Positions 48,560 through 57,500 of a stretch of 64,000 bases of DNA are shown here, piece by piece. The stretch is from F1-60-MAGs149 sp037133755 (GTDB taxonomy: Bacteria; Actinomycetota; Thermoleophilia; Gaiellales; F1-60-MAGs149), in assembly GCA_037133755.1 (NCBI GenBank), contig JBAXNN010000008.1:1-64000 (forward strand), read 5' to 3'. Below the pieces are notes generated by a model. That model saw only the letters and a list, made by a program, of their open reading frames with translations, did not search any database and was not told the origin of the DNA. Made by a program: the position numbers and the translations under genes. How positions within the stretch are numbered: the stretch's first letter is position 1; the number at the start of each line of letters is the position of its first letter.

Positions 48560-48593
48560 CCTGACACAGTGGGCCCGGGCCCATCGTGTCAGG
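48560..48593. repeat. Palindrome copy B (CCTGACAC..TGGGCCCGGGCCCA..GTGTCAGG)
   Basis: A 34-bp inverted repeat with the core TGGGCCCGGGCCCA (48570-48583) and outer arms CCTGACAC/GTGTCAGG; two inner pairs mismatch. The right half, CCCATCGTGTCAGGAG, is identical to copy A. Confidence 0.8.
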
Positions 48594-48636
48594 AGAGCCA
48601 ATGCAGCGGGCTGAAGCGGTGCCTGATGGCAGCGCG

Positions 48637-49785
48637 TCAGAGGCCGATGCGCGCGCCCATCGGCGTCTCGACGAGCGCGAAGGGCGTGTCGGGTGCCATG
48701 CGGTCGATGCCGAAAATGTCGGCCTCGGGCCAGGCGGGCTTGCCTTCGGCGATATCGCCGATCAGCTCGCCCATGATCGGCATGAACTTAAAGGCGTGGC
48801 CGCTACAACCGGTCGCAACGGTGATGGCGCCGCGTCGCTCGATGAAGTACTCACCATCGGGCGTCATCGTCCACGGACACGATTCGGTCAGGTGCGGCCC
48901 GTCCGAGGCGAGGCCCGGTGCGTGGCTGATGACCCAGTCGCGATTGCACTCCTCTTCGAAGCCGCGATGGGGCCACGCCGCAGCGTCAGGATCCCACGTG
49001 TCCTCGCAGCCGTAATCGAGGCCGATCTTGTAGCCCTTGCCCGGGGTCGGCAGGCCGTAAACGCCGATCTTGTCGGGCGCGTAGAAGTCGACGAGCGAAG
49101 GGCGGCGCTGCCACGCGCCGCCACCACGCCAGTACGAGACCTGGCCGATGGCGGGAGCAAGCGGCAGGCGGATGCCCAGCGGCTCGAGCAGCGTCGTAGC
49201 CCACGGACCAACCGCCAGCACGGCGATGTCCGCGTCGATCACACGTCGATTCGTCGTCACGCGCACACCGGCTGGGGTCTCATCGACCTCGAGCATGCGC
49301 TCCGGGGTCGACAGCTCGGCGCCGGCGCTGCGCGCGGCATCGGCCATCGCGGCGAGGCCCTTGGCGGCGAACAGCACGCCATCGTCGGGCACAAACGCAG
49401 CAGCCTCCTGCGGCCGGTACGACAGTTCTGGAAAGGCGCGCTGCACGCCATCGGCATCGAGTTCCTCGACGGGCACGCCAGCGTCGCGCATGGCGGCAAC
49501 CCACGCGGGGACCGGATCGCCCCGCAACACCAGGCCCACGTGGTCGAGCAGCTGCTCACCCGACAGCGCCTCGAGCTCGCGCCATTTATCGAGCGCCTTG
49601 CGAGCCAACACGATGTCTCCGGGGCGCTCGTGCGCCAGGCGGAAGATGCGGGTAGCACCCGCCGACGAGCCCGCGGGGGCCGAGATGCCGTGGCGATCGA
49701 TACCGATCACCTCGTGGCCGCGCTCGGCGAGCGCACGCGCCGTCGGCAGCCCCATCACGCCCAGCCCGACCACGACGGCCTTCAT
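48637..49785 (-). CDS. Monomeric sarcosine oxidase/N-methyltryptophan oxidase-like flavoprotein
   Basis: A 382-residue protein of the MSOX/MTOX family, which oxidatively demethylates N-methyl amino acids and releases formaldehyde and hydrogen peroxide. The FAD fold is MKAVVVGLGVMGLPTARALA and the family SSAGATRIFRLAH segment follows. ESCPWTMTPDGEYFI holds the Cys that binds FAD covalently in MSOX, and GCSGHAFKFMP is the usual C-terminal loop. It begins 4 nt after the previous gene's stop. Its formaldehyde could feed the Fae homologue. Pipecolate or another N-alkyl amino acid is also possible. Confidence 0.87.
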   Translation of the reverse strand: MKAVVVGLGVMGLPTARALAERGHEVIGIDRHGISAPAGSSAGATRIFRLAHERPGDIVLARKALDKWRELEALSGEQLLDHVGLVLRGDPVPAWVAAMRDAGVPVEELDADGVQRAFPELSYRPQEAAAFVPDDGVLFAAKGLAAMADAARSAGAELSTPERMLEVDETPAGVRVTTNRRVIDADIAVLAVGPWATTLLEPLGIRLPLAPAIGQVSYWRGGGAWQRRPSLVDFYAPDKIGVYGLPTPGKGYKIGLDYGCEDTWDPDAAAWPHRGFEEECNRDWVISHAPGLASDGPHLTESCPWTMTPDGEYFIERRGAITVATGCSGHAFKFMPIMGELIGDIAEGKPAWPEADIFGIDRMAPDTPFALVETPMGARIGL

Positions 49786-49789
49786 CGAT

Positions 49790-51025
49790 TCAGACCTTCG
49801 CCGCGACAGTGGCGGCGATGACGAGATCAGCGGCGCGGCGGCCAGAGCGCAGCGCGCCGTCGATCGAGGCGTTCTCGGTGCCGTCGCCCGAGAGGATGAC
49901 CTTGTCGCGCAGCCAGCGCACGCCACTCGACAGCGACCCCGGCGGCTGCGCGTGCTGCGCCCACTCGATGCGATCCACGCGCAGGAGGCGCCACGTGTGC
50001 ACGCGGCTGCCAAACCAGGGAGTTAGCTGCGCACGCGCCGCGGCGTCAAGCGCCGCATCGTCCCCGGCGGGCAGACCCACGCACGAGGCGGCAATCAGCG
50101 CCTGACCGGCCGGCGCGTACGACGGCGCGACGGCGCTCATCACGGCGACGTTGTTGACCGGTCCGGTGCCATCACCATCGAGCACGATGCGCTTGCCCGC
50201 GGGGGCTTCGACGGCGGCGTACCAGAGGCACGTCGAGCCGCGCGGCTCGGGCGCCGGAATGCCGGCAAGCGCGCAGGCATCGACGGTGCCAGCGGCGATC
50301 ACCACAGCGTGCTTGGCCTTCAGCGTCTTGCCGGAGGCGAGCGTGACGCTGGCCTTGCCGACCTTGGTGACGCGCTCGTGTAGGTGAATGCTGCCCCCTG
50401 GCAGGCGTGCGGCAAGCTGGTCGGCGATCGCGCCCATGCCGCGTGCTGGCACGACCGTGCGGCCGGAGGCCATCTGGCTGAAGACCTGGTCGATCAGATG
50501 GCTCGAGACGTTGAGCTCGGGATCGAGGAACACGCCGCGGTAGAGCGGGCGCAGCAGACGCTCGCGGACCGACTCGGAGAAGCCGAGATCGCGCAGGCGC
50601 TGGTCTGCTGTGGTCTCCGGTGCCGTTGCGGTGGCGAGTGGCTTGGCCTGCAGCAGCCACGTGGCTGCCGCCTTGATGTCTGCTGGGCCGCCGATACCGG
50701 CCTTGACGGCCTGCGGCACAGAACGCGGATCGCGCAGCGGATGGCCGATCGTCCGCATGCGGCCGTCCCACCAGATGTCGGCGCCAGGCTGGAAGGCCTT
50801 CAGGTCGAGGGCGTCGAGATCGAGCGCGCGCTTGGCCTCGGGGTACCCGTCAAACAGCACCTGGAAGCCGCGGTCGAGCAGAAAGCCGTCGACGTGGTCG
50901 GTACGGACGCGGCCACCGACGCCATCGGACGCCTCCACGACTTCGACGTCGATGCCGTGCTCGCGCAGCAGCGCCGCGCAGTTGAGCCCGGCGAGTCCTG
51001 CTCCGATGACGACGACGTCGGCCAT
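49790..51025 (-). CDS. FAD-dependent amine-oxidase/phytoene-desaturase-like oxidoreductase
   Basis: A 411-residue flavoprotein of the amine oxidase/desaturase superfamily. The N-terminal fold is ADVVVIGAGLAGLNCAALLREHG with EASDGVGGRVRTD, and the C-terminal FAD site is KVILSGDGTENASIDGALRSGRRA. There is no Cys in a covalent FAD position. Substrate not assignable. It lies 4 nt upstream of the MSOX-like gene and is likely co-transcribed. CACCCT 7 nt before the ATG may be its -10. Confidence 0.8.
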   Translation of the reverse strand: MADVVVIGAGLAGLNCAALLREHGIDVEVVEASDGVGGRVRTDHVDGFLLDRGFQVLFDGYPEAKRALDLDALDLKAFQPGADIWWDGRMRTIGHPLRDPRSVPQAVKAGIGGPADIKAAATWLLQAKPLATATAPETTADQRLRDLGFSESVRERLLRPLYRGVFLDPELNVSSHLIDQVFSQMASGRTVVPARGMGAIADQLAARLPGGSIHLHERVTKVGKASVTLASGKTLKAKHAVVIAAGTVDACALAGIPAPEPRGSTCLWYAAVEAPAGKRIVLDGDGTGPVNNVAVMSAVAPSYAPAGQALIAASCVGLPAGDDAALDAAARAQLTPWFGSRVHTWRLLRVDRIEWAQHAQPPGSLSSGVRWLRDKVILSGDGTENASIDGALRSGRRAADLVIAATVAAKV

Positions 51026-51081
51026 GCCGGAAAGGGTGCCATGACTCGCGCCGCCGCGGGGCGCAGCGCGAAAGACCGGAC

Positions 51082-51846
51082 ATGCCGGAACTCCCCGAAG
51101 CCGAGAAGGCGCGCCGCACGCTCGAGCGGCTCTGCGTTGGGCTGCGTATCGCTGCCGTCGAGGACAGCGATACGTGGGTCTGCCGCCCGCACGCTCCCGG
51201 CGAGCTCAACGAGGCGCTGCGCGGCTCGATCGTCACCGCCGCCTGCCGCCACGGCAAGTTCCTCTGGCTCGAGACCGACACCGGCCACGAGCTCGGACTG
51301 CACCTGGGGATGGGCGGCTCGATCCGCGCCGCGCAGGAGGTCGCGCCACGCGGCTGGGACCGTGTCGCACTGGTCTTCGAGGACGAGTCGCGCGTGGCGC
51401 TCCGTGACAAGCGGCGCCTCTCGCGCGCACACCTTGGTGCTGGCATCGACCACCTCGGTCCCGACGCGCTGACGATCACACCGAAGGCCTTTCGCGAACG
51501 CGTCGGCACGGGGCGTGCGCCGATCAAGGCGCGCATCCTCGATCAGGCCGTCCTCGCCGGCGTGGGCAACCTGCTCGCCGACGAGGCGCTCTTTGATGCG
51601 CAGATCGATCCGCGCCGTCCGGCCGGATCGCTCTCCGCCGACGAGCTCGACCAGCTACGGTCGTCGCTCCGGTTCGCGATGCGCGAGGCGCTCAAGTCGA
51701 CCGGTGGCTCGGGCCGAGGACGCTTTGCACGGGCGCGACGCGGTGCGCAGTGTCCGCGCTGCGGCTGCGCGCTCGAGCGCGCGACGGTTGGTGGGCGCAC
51801 CACGTGGTGGTGCCCCGACGAGCAGGTCGCCGAGCCCACCGCATGA
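51082..51846 (+). CDS. Fpg/Nei-family DNA glycosylase
   Basis: A 254-residue formamidopyrimidine/endonuclease VIII-type base-excision enzyme. The N-terminus MPELPEAEKARRTLE gives the catalytic Pro2 and Glu3, and the Lys in CRHGKFLWLE fits Lys57 of Fpg. The H2TH region is KARILDQAVLAGVGNLLADEAL. The zinc finger starts CPRCGCALERATVGGR and ends TTWWCPDEQ: the fourth zinc Cys (CPxC in relatives) is replaced, so zinc binding may be weak or lost. It overlaps the photolyase gene by 4 nt. Confidence 0.88.
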   Translation: MPELPEAEKARRTLERLCVGLRIAAVEDSDTWVCRPHAPGELNEALRGSIVTAACRHGKFLWLETDTGHELGLHLGMGGSIRAAQEVAPRGWDRVALVFEDESRVALRDKRRLSRAHLGAGIDHLGPDALTITPKAFRERVGTGRAPIKARILDQAVLAGVGNLLADEALFDAQIDPRRPAGSLSADELDQLRSSLRFAMREALKSTGGSGRGRFARARRGAQCPRCGCALERATVGGRTTWWCPDEQVAEPTA

Positions 51847-53393
51847 CACGAGTCGTCTGGATTCAGGGCACGCAGCTGACGTTGGCAAACAGCGCGCTCG
51901 CCGTGGCCGACCGCGCGACCGATCGAGTCCTGCTCGTGGAGTCGCTGCCGCACATCGCCCGCGGACGGCTGCACCGCCACAAGGTCGCGCTGGTCCTCAC
52001 CGCCCTGCGGCGCTTCGCCGAAGAGCTGCGCGCCGACGGGTGGCAGGTCGACGAGTGCCGCCTCGAGCGGGGACTCGCCTTCGACGCGGCGATCGCCGAG
52101 CAGGTGCGCGCGCACGATGCGACCGAGGTCGTGACGATGGCGCCGTGTGGGTGGCAGGCGCAGGCTGCGCTGCCACGACTCGAGGCCACCGTCGGTGTGC
52201 CCGTGCGCGTCACCGACGACACGCAGTTTCTCTGCAGTCGCGAGGCCTTCGCGGACTGGGCGGGCACACGGCGCCGGCTGCGCATGCAGGAGTTCTACGC
52301 GTGGATGCGCCGCACCCACGCCGTCTTGATGGACGGCGACCAACCCGCCGGTGGCCAATGGTCATACGACCCCGATAACCGCGAGACGTTCGCCGCGTGG
52401 AAGCGGAGCGGCGAGCGCGAGCACCCCACGCCGCCACCCGCGATCGATCGCGACGACCCGGTTCTGATGACCGTCCAGGCCGACATCGACCGCCTGCTGC
52501 CTGGCCTGCCCGGGCGGGCGGAGGACTTCTGGCTGCCCACGACGCGAGCCGAGAGCGAGCAGTGGCTCGCCGACTTCATCGAGCACCGACTCGCGGGCTT
52601 CGGACCCTACGAGGACGTCAGCGATCCAGCCGACCCGTGGCTGCGGCACGCCACGATCGCGCCGCTGCTCAACATCGGGCTGCTTGAGCCACTCGCGTGC
52701 ATTCGCGCTGCCGAAGCGGCCTGGCGGGACGGTCGCGTGCCTCTGGCCTCGGCCGAGGGCTTCATCCGCCAGGTGCTCGGCTGGCGCGAGTACGTCAACG
52801 GCATCTACTGGCGCGAGATGCCCGACTACGCCGCACGCAACGAGCTGGCGGCATACGGGCCGGTACCGCCGGCGCTGACGGGCGAGGCCCGCACCGAGCT
52901 GGCCTGCGTGCAGCACGTCGCCGACGTCGTCGACCGCTACGCGTGGACGCACCACATCGATCGCCTGATGGTGCTCGGCAACCTCATGCTTCTGCTCGGC
53001 ACCGAGCCACAGGCTGCCAACGCATGGTTCCGCGAGCGCTTCGCCGATGGCTACGACTGGGTGATGCAGGCGAACGTGACGGGTATGGCGCTGCACGCCG
53101 ATGGCGGTCTGATGGCGACAAAGCCCTACGCCGCCGGTGGCGCGTACCTCAAGCGCATGACCGGTCATTGCAACGGGTGCCGGTTCGATCCGCGCAAGCG
53201 CACCGGCGATGACGCCTGCCCGTTCACCACGCTCTACTGGGACTTCACCGCCCGGCACCACGCGCGCCTCGTCGCCAACCCCCGCACGGCACAGGCGGCA
53301 CGTGGTTGGGAGCGGTTTGCCGACGACGAGCAGGCTGCCATCCGTGCCCGTGCCGCGACCGTTGCGCAGGGGATCGTCGCCGGCACGTTGTGA
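51843..53393 (+). CDS. FeS-type cryptochrome/photolyase-related protein (bacterial 6-4 photolyase-like)
   Basis: A 516-residue protein of the FeS-BCP/CryPro group related to PhrB, which repairs (6-4) photoproducts with light. The four cluster Cys are visible as ELACVQH, TGHCNGCRF and DDACPF. The C-terminal helical domain has EGFIRQVLGWREYVNGIYW and the typical DWVMQANVTGMALHADGGLMATKPY. It is co-translated with the glycosylase (ATGA overlap), forming a two-gene DNA repair unit. Antenna chromophore unknown. Confidence 0.9.
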   Translation: MTRVVWIQGTQLTLANSALAVADRATDRVLLVESLPHIARGRLHRHKVALVLTALRRFAEELRADGWQVDECRLERGLAFDAAIAEQVRAHDATEVVTMAPCGWQAQAALPRLEATVGVPVRVTDDTQFLCSREAFADWAGTRRRLRMQEFYAWMRRTHAVLMDGDQPAGGQWSYDPDNRETFAAWKRSGEREHPTPPPAIDRDDPVLMTVQADIDRLLPGLPGRAEDFWLPTTRAESEQWLADFIEHRLAGFGPYEDVSDPADPWLRHATIAPLLNIGLLEPLACIRAAEAAWRDGRVPLASAEGFIRQVLGWREYVNGIYWREMPDYAARNELAAYGPVPPALTGEARTELACVQHVADVVDRYAWTHHIDRLMVLGNLMLLLGTEPQAANAWFRERFADGYDWVMQANVTGMALHADGGLMATKPYAAGGAYLKRMTGHCNGCRFDPRKRTGDDACPFTTLYWDFTARHHARLVANPRTAQAARGWERFADDEQAAIRARAATVAQGIVAGTL

Positions 53394-53402
53394 GAAGCGG
53401 CG

Positions 53403-53408
53403 TATGCT
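53403..53408 (+). promoter_or_regulatory. -10 hexamer TATGCT, leaderless-type
   Basis: TATGCT ends 7 nt before the ATG at 53416. An in-frame ATG at 53404 lies within this hexamer and is therefore not favoured as the start. Confidence 0.45.
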
Positions 53409-53415
53409 CTCCCGC

Positions 53416-53964
53416 ATGGAGGGCTCGCTGCAAGGTCGGCTGTTGATTGCCACGCCGACGCTCGGCGATCCGAACTTCGCCGGTTCCGTCGTGCTGATCG
53501 CCGAGCACGACGAGCAGGGCGCGATGGGTCTGGTGCTCAATCGCCCGCTCGACGTCACGGTTGCCGAGGCTGTCCCGATGCTGAGTGGCTTCGTCAGTGC
53601 GGCTGAGCCCGTGCACCAAGGTGGCCCCGTGCAGCCCGAGGCCGTGATGGCGCTCGGCGACTTCGTCGATGGCAACCGCTCCGCCGCGATCGCGTTCGGC
53701 ACCGTTGGGTTCCTGCCCGCCGATGCCGACGAGACGCTCGACCCCGCGACCGTCATTCGAGCCCGCGTCTTCGCCGGCTACGCCGGGTGGGGCGCCGGGC
53801 AGTTGGAAAGCGAGCTCGACGAAGAGGCGTGGGTCGTCATCCCCGCCCACATCGATGACTGCTTCACCGAGCGCCCGGAGGAGCTGTGGAAGCAGGCGCT
53901 GCGCCGCCACGGCGGACACCTTGCGATGTTCTCGCTGCAGCCGGAAGATCCGTCGCTGAATTGA
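53416..53964 (+). CDS. YqgE/AlgH (UPF0301) family protein
   Basis: A 182-residue protein of the YqgE/AlgH family, whose function is not settled. It has the family opening LQGRLLIATPTLGDPNFAGSVVLIAEHDEQG and GAMGLVLNRPLDVTV, then VHQGGPVQPEA and AGYAGWGAGQLESELDEEAW. The stop overlaps the start of the MFS gene (TTGA). Confidence 0.92.
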   Translation: MEGSLQGRLLIATPTLGDPNFAGSVVLIAEHDEQGAMGLVLNRPLDVTVAEAVPMLSGFVSAAEPVHQGGPVQPEAVMALGDFVDGNRSAAIAFGTVGFLPADADETLDPATVIRARVFAGYAGWGAGQLESELDEEAWVVIPAHIDDCFTERPEELWKQALRRHGGHLAMFSLQPEDPSLN

Positions 53965-55223
53965 GTATCGAGACCAGCAGCAAGCCGCACATCCCACGGC
54001 GCATCTCGCAGTGGACGCTACGCCTCGCCTGTGGACAGGCTGCGACGAGCGCCGCGATCCCCCTCAACGCGAGCGTCGGTGCGGTCGCCACGGCCGAGCT
54101 TTCGCACCACGCGAGCATGGCCGGGACAAGCGTCGGCGTGGCGATGCTGTCGAGCGTTACCGCGTTGTTCGTCGCGGGTCGCGTGAGCGATCGTCACGGC
54201 CGACGCCCGGTCCTGATGGGCGGACTCACTCTGCTCACCGTCGGTGCGATTCTCTGTGCGTTCGCGATCTTCACCTCGTCGTACTGGCTGCTCGTCGCCG
54301 GTACCATCCTGTTCGGCTGCGGCCAGGGGCCGGCGATGATGCACCGCGCCGCGGCTGCCGACCTCTACCCCATCGAGCAGCGCGCACACGGGGTTGGTCT
54401 CGTCGCCTCGGCGGGCGCAATCGGCAGCATCATCGGCCCGCTCCTTGGCTCTGGCCTCGTCCTCATCGCGGTCGCGTTTGGCATCAAGGAGGCCGCTGCA
54501 CCTTGGTTTCTCGTGCCGCTCACGGCGATTCCGGCAATCCTCCTCGTGCGGAGCATCACCGTCGATCCGCGCGACGTCGCTCAACATCTCGACGAGTACT
54601 TTCCCGGCGCACCACCCGAGCCCGAGCACGGCGAGCCGCGGTCGCGTCGCGAGCTGCTGGCCCTGAGACCCGCGCGCGCCGCCGTCACCTCGGCCGCACT
54701 GATTCAGGCGGCGATGGTCGGCGTCATGGGCGTCACCGCCGTCGTGCTGCACCGCGGCGGCATGAGCACCGCCGTCGTCGGGCTCTTCATCTCGGCCCAC
54801 TTCCTCGGCATGTTCGGCCTCGCTGCCCCGCTGGGCAAACTCACGGACCGCATGGGGCGACGGCGGATGGTGCTCACCGGCGTCATCGTCACCGGTGTCG
54901 GCGCGGTCGGCACGTCGTTGCTCGGCAGCAGCGTCTTCATCCTGCCGTTCTTCTTCCTGCTCGGCCTGGGCTGGTGCGCCTCGTGGGTAGCTGGCACGAC
55001 GATCCTCGCCGACGTCACCACGCCGCAGGAGCGCGGCCGGCTGACGGCATCGAACGACCAGATCGTGGCCCTGTGCGGCGCCACGGCGGTGATCAGCGCC
55101 GGGTTCGTGCTCGACCGCTTCGGGTTCCCCGCCGTGGGCCTCAGCCTGACTGCGCTCCTCGCGCTCGGCCTGATACCGATGCTGCGGCTGAAGGAGCCGC
55201 AGATCGGCGTCTACGCAGATTGA
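53961..55223 (+). CDS. Major facilitator superfamily transporter
   Basis: A 420-residue protein with about 12 membrane helices. The MFS loop motif between helices 2 and 3 is GRVSDRHGRRPVLMGG, and it is repeated as GKLTDRMGRRRMVLTG in the second half. Substrate unknown. The start is inferred to be TTG at 53961, overlapping the YqgE stop; no nearer ATG precedes the first helix. Confidence 0.85.
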   Translation: MSIETSSKPHIPRRISQWTLRLACGQAATSAAIPLNASVGAVATAELSHHASMAGTSVGVAMLSSVTALFVAGRVSDRHGRRPVLMGGLTLLTVGAILCAFAIFTSSYWLLVAGTILFGCGQGPAMMHRAAAADLYPIEQRAHGVGLVASAGAIGSIIGPLLGSGLVLIAVAFGIKEAAAPWFLVPLTAIPAILLVRSITVDPRDVAQHLDEYFPGAPPEPEHGEPRSRRELLALRPARAAVTSAALIQAAMVGVMGVTAVVLHRGGMSTAVVGLFISAHFLGMFGLAAPLGKLTDRMGRRRMVLTGVIVTGVGAVGTSLLGSSVFILPFFFLLGLGWCASWVAGTTILADVTTPQERGRLTASNDQIVALCGATAVISAGFVLDRFGFPAVGLSLTALLALGLIPMLRLKEPQIGVYAD

Positions 55224-55248
55224 CCAGGCCGTCGAACCCCGGCACACT
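55220..55248 (+). promoter_or_regulatory. Promoter of the polyamine-type ABC operon
   Basis: TTGACC (55220-55225) and CACACT (55243-55248) have a 17-nt spacer. The predicted start of transcription falls only 2-4 nt before the GTG at 55258. The -35 overlaps the stop of the MFS gene. Confidence 0.6.
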
Positions 55249-55257
55249 CTGCGCATC

Positions 55258-56289
55258 GTGAGCACGGAGAATGCAGTCACCCTTGAGGACCTGACGAAGC
55301 GCTTCGGCGCCGTCACCGCAGTCGACGACATCAGCTTGTCGATCGCTGCCGGCGAGTTCTTCACGCTCCTCGGCCCTTCGGGCTCGGGCAAGACGACGAC
55401 GCTGCGCATGATCGCTGGCTTCGACCAGCCGACGGCCGGCCGTGTCCTGCTCCACGGCGAGGACGTGACGGAGCTGCCGCCGTTCGACCGCGACACCAAC
55501 ACCGTCTTCCAGGACTACGCGCTCTTCCCGCACATGAGCGTGCGCGACAACGTTGCCTATGGCCTCAAGGTGCGTGGTACATCGAAGAACGAACGACGCA
55601 CTGCCGCCGAGGAGGCGCTTGAGCACGTGCGCCTCGGCGGCTACGGCGACCGCAAGCCGTCGCAGCTCTCCGGTGGCCAGCGGCAACGCGTCGCGCTCGC
55701 TCGCGCACTCGTGCTGCGCCCCAGCGTGCTGCTCCTCGACGAACCGCTCGGCGCGTTGGATCAGCAGCTGCGCGAGGAGATGCAACTCGAACTGAAGTCG
55801 CTTCAGCGCGACGTCGGGATCACGTTCATCCTCGTCACGCACGATCAGGGCGAGGCGCTGGCGATGAGCGACCGCATCGCGATCTTCGATCAGGGCCGCA
55901 TCGTTCAGACCGGCACGCCGCGCGAGGTCTATGACCAGCCGATGACGCGCTTCGTCGCGGACTTCGTCGGCGCAGCGAACATCCTGTCGGGCGCTTTGGC
56001 TGAGCAACTGCTCGGTCATGCCGGCACCTGCACGATCCGCGCGGAGCACATCACGCTTGGCGCCGGTGACGGCATCCAACTCGAGGGCACGGTTCGCGAG
56101 GTGGCCTTCATGGGCGCCTCCACCCGCATTCTCGTCGACGTGGCCGGCGGCGAGACCGTGATGATCGACCGGCCCAGCACGGAGACCGCCGAACCGCTTC
56201 GGCTTGGCGATCGCACCACGCTCGTGATCGATCGTTCGCGCATCCGCGAACTGGACAACGCACACGCACCACAAGGGGAGGACCAATGA
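55258..56289 (+). CDS. potA: Spermidine/putrescine-type ABC transporter ATPase
   Basis: A 343-residue PotA-like ATPase with Walker A GPSGSGKTT, Q-loop NTVFQDYALFPHM, signature LSGGQRQR, Walker B LLLDEPLGALD and switch His in LVTHDQ. A C-terminal TOBE-like domain follows (ANILSG ... IRAEHI). It would drive uptake of a polyamine or related amine with the following permease and binding-protein genes. The gene overlaps potD by 4 nt (ATGA). Confidence 0.92.
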   Translation: MSTENAVTLEDLTKRFGAVTAVDDISLSIAAGEFFTLLGPSGSGKTTTLRMIAGFDQPTAGRVLLHGEDVTELPPFDRDTNTVFQDYALFPHMSVRDNVAYGLKVRGTSKNERRTAAEEALEHVRLGGYGDRKPSQLSGGQRQRVALARALVLRPSVLLLDEPLGALDQQLREEMQLELKSLQRDVGITFILVTHDQGEALAMSDRIAIFDQGRIVQTGTPREVYDQPMTRFVADFVGAANILSGALAEQLLGHAGTCTIRAEHITLGAGDGIQLEGTVREVAFMGASTRILVDVAGGETVMIDRPSTETAEPLRLGDRTTLVIDRSRIRELDNAHAPQGEDQ

Positions 56290-57491
56290 GGAAACTGATC
56301 GCACTGATCACGATCGCCCTGGTCGCCGCAGTCGCGGCAGCCTGCGGCGGCTCGTCGAGCTCGTCGTCGAGCGGTGGCGGAGACGCCAACGCCGGGCAGT
56401 TCACGGCACCAGACGTGCCGATGCAGGACAAGCTCGGTGCCGGCGAGGGCGCGCTCAACCTGATCGCCTGGGCCGGCTATGTCGAGGACGGCTCGACCGA
56501 CCCGGCAGTCGACTGGGTCACGCCGTTCGAGAAGAAGACGGGGTGCCAGGTCAGCACGAAGACGGCCAACACCTCGGACGAGATGGTCACGCTGATGAAG
56601 ACGGGCGAGTACGACGGCGTGTCCGCCTCGGGCGACGCGACGCTGCGCCTGATCGCCGCCGGCGATGTGGCTCCTGTCAACACCGACCTGGTGCCGAGCT
56701 ACGCGGACATCTTCCCGGACCTGAAGATGCAGTCGTTCAACTCCGTCAACGGTGTTGCGTACGGCATCCCGCACGGCCGCGGCGCCAACATCCTGATGTC
56801 GTTGCCGGGCGTTGTGAAGCCCGCACCGACCAGCTGGAGCGTCGTCTTCGACGAGAACAGCCCGTACAAGGGCAAGGTCACGGCCTACGACAGCCCGACC
56901 TACATCGCCGACGCGGCGCTGTACCTGATGAAGACCCAGCCCGACCTCGGGATCACCAACCCGTACGAGCTGGACGACAAGCAGTTCCAGGCCGCGATCG
57001 ACCTGCTCAAGAAGCAGCGCACGATCATCGGCGAGTACTGGTCCGACTACACCAAGGAGCAGGCGGCGTTCACGTCCGGCGACTCCGTGGTCGGCACCTC
57101 GTGGCAGGTGATCGCGAACCTGCTCGATGCCGACGGCGTCAAGGTCGACACCACGGTGCCCGAGGAGGGCGCGACCGGGTGGTCCGACACGTGGATGATC
57201 GCCACCAAGGCGAAGAACCCCAACTGCATGTACATGTGGATGGACTGGATCGCCTCGCCTGAGGCGAATGCGCAGGTCGCGGAGTGGTTCGGCGAGGCGC
57301 CGTCCAACGCGAAGGCCTGTGATCTGACGAGCGACAAGGCGTTCTGCGACACGTACCACGCGGGAGACACGGCGTACTGGAAGAACGTGTACTTCTGGAC
57401 GACGCCGATCGCCCAGTGCGGTGATGATCGCGGGGCGGTCTGTAAGGACTACTCCGCTTGGGTCCAAGGTTGGACCGAGGTGAAGGGCTAG
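56286..57491 (+). CDS. potD: Polyamine-type ABC substrate-binding lipoprotein
   Basis: A 401-residue extracellular binding protein. The lipoprotein signal is MRKLIALITIALVAAVAAAC, with the lipid-bound Cys at position 20, followed by a Gly/Ser linker. The mature part follows the PotD plan (LNLIAWAGYVEDG, YDGVSASGDATLRLI, YGIPHGRGANILM, FTSGDSVVGTSWQVIANLL). It carries extra Cys residues near the C-terminus that could form disulfides. The ligand could be a polyamine or another cationic amine. Confidence 0.88.
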   Translation: MRKLIALITIALVAAVAAACGGSSSSSSSGGGDANAGQFTAPDVPMQDKLGAGEGALNLIAWAGYVEDGSTDPAVDWVTPFEKKTGCQVSTKTANTSDEMVTLMKTGEYDGVSASGDATLRLIAAGDVAPVNTDLVPSYADIFPDLKMQSFNSVNGVAYGIPHGRGANILMSLPGVVKPAPTSWSVVFDENSPYKGKVTAYDSPTYIADAALYLMKTQPDLGITNPYELDDKQFQAAIDLLKKQRTIIGEYWSDYTKEQAAFTSGDSVVGTSWQVIANLLDADGVKVDTTVPEEGATGWSDTWMIATKAKNPNCMYMWMDWIASPEANAQVAEWFGEAPSNAKACDLTSDKAFCDTYHAGDTAYWKNVYFWTTPIAQCGDDRGAVCKDYSAWVQGWTEVKG

Positions 57492-57500
57492 AAGCGCGCC

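Larger units (their letters stand above)
48280..48636. other. Intergenic region without a gene, holding two long palindromes
   Basis: No supported coding sequence was found in these 357 bp on either strand. The region contains two related palindromes 193 bp apart, described separately. It lies between two minus-strand genes, so it holds the end of the flavin oxidase transcript and the promoter of the SirB1-like gene. Confidence 0.7.
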
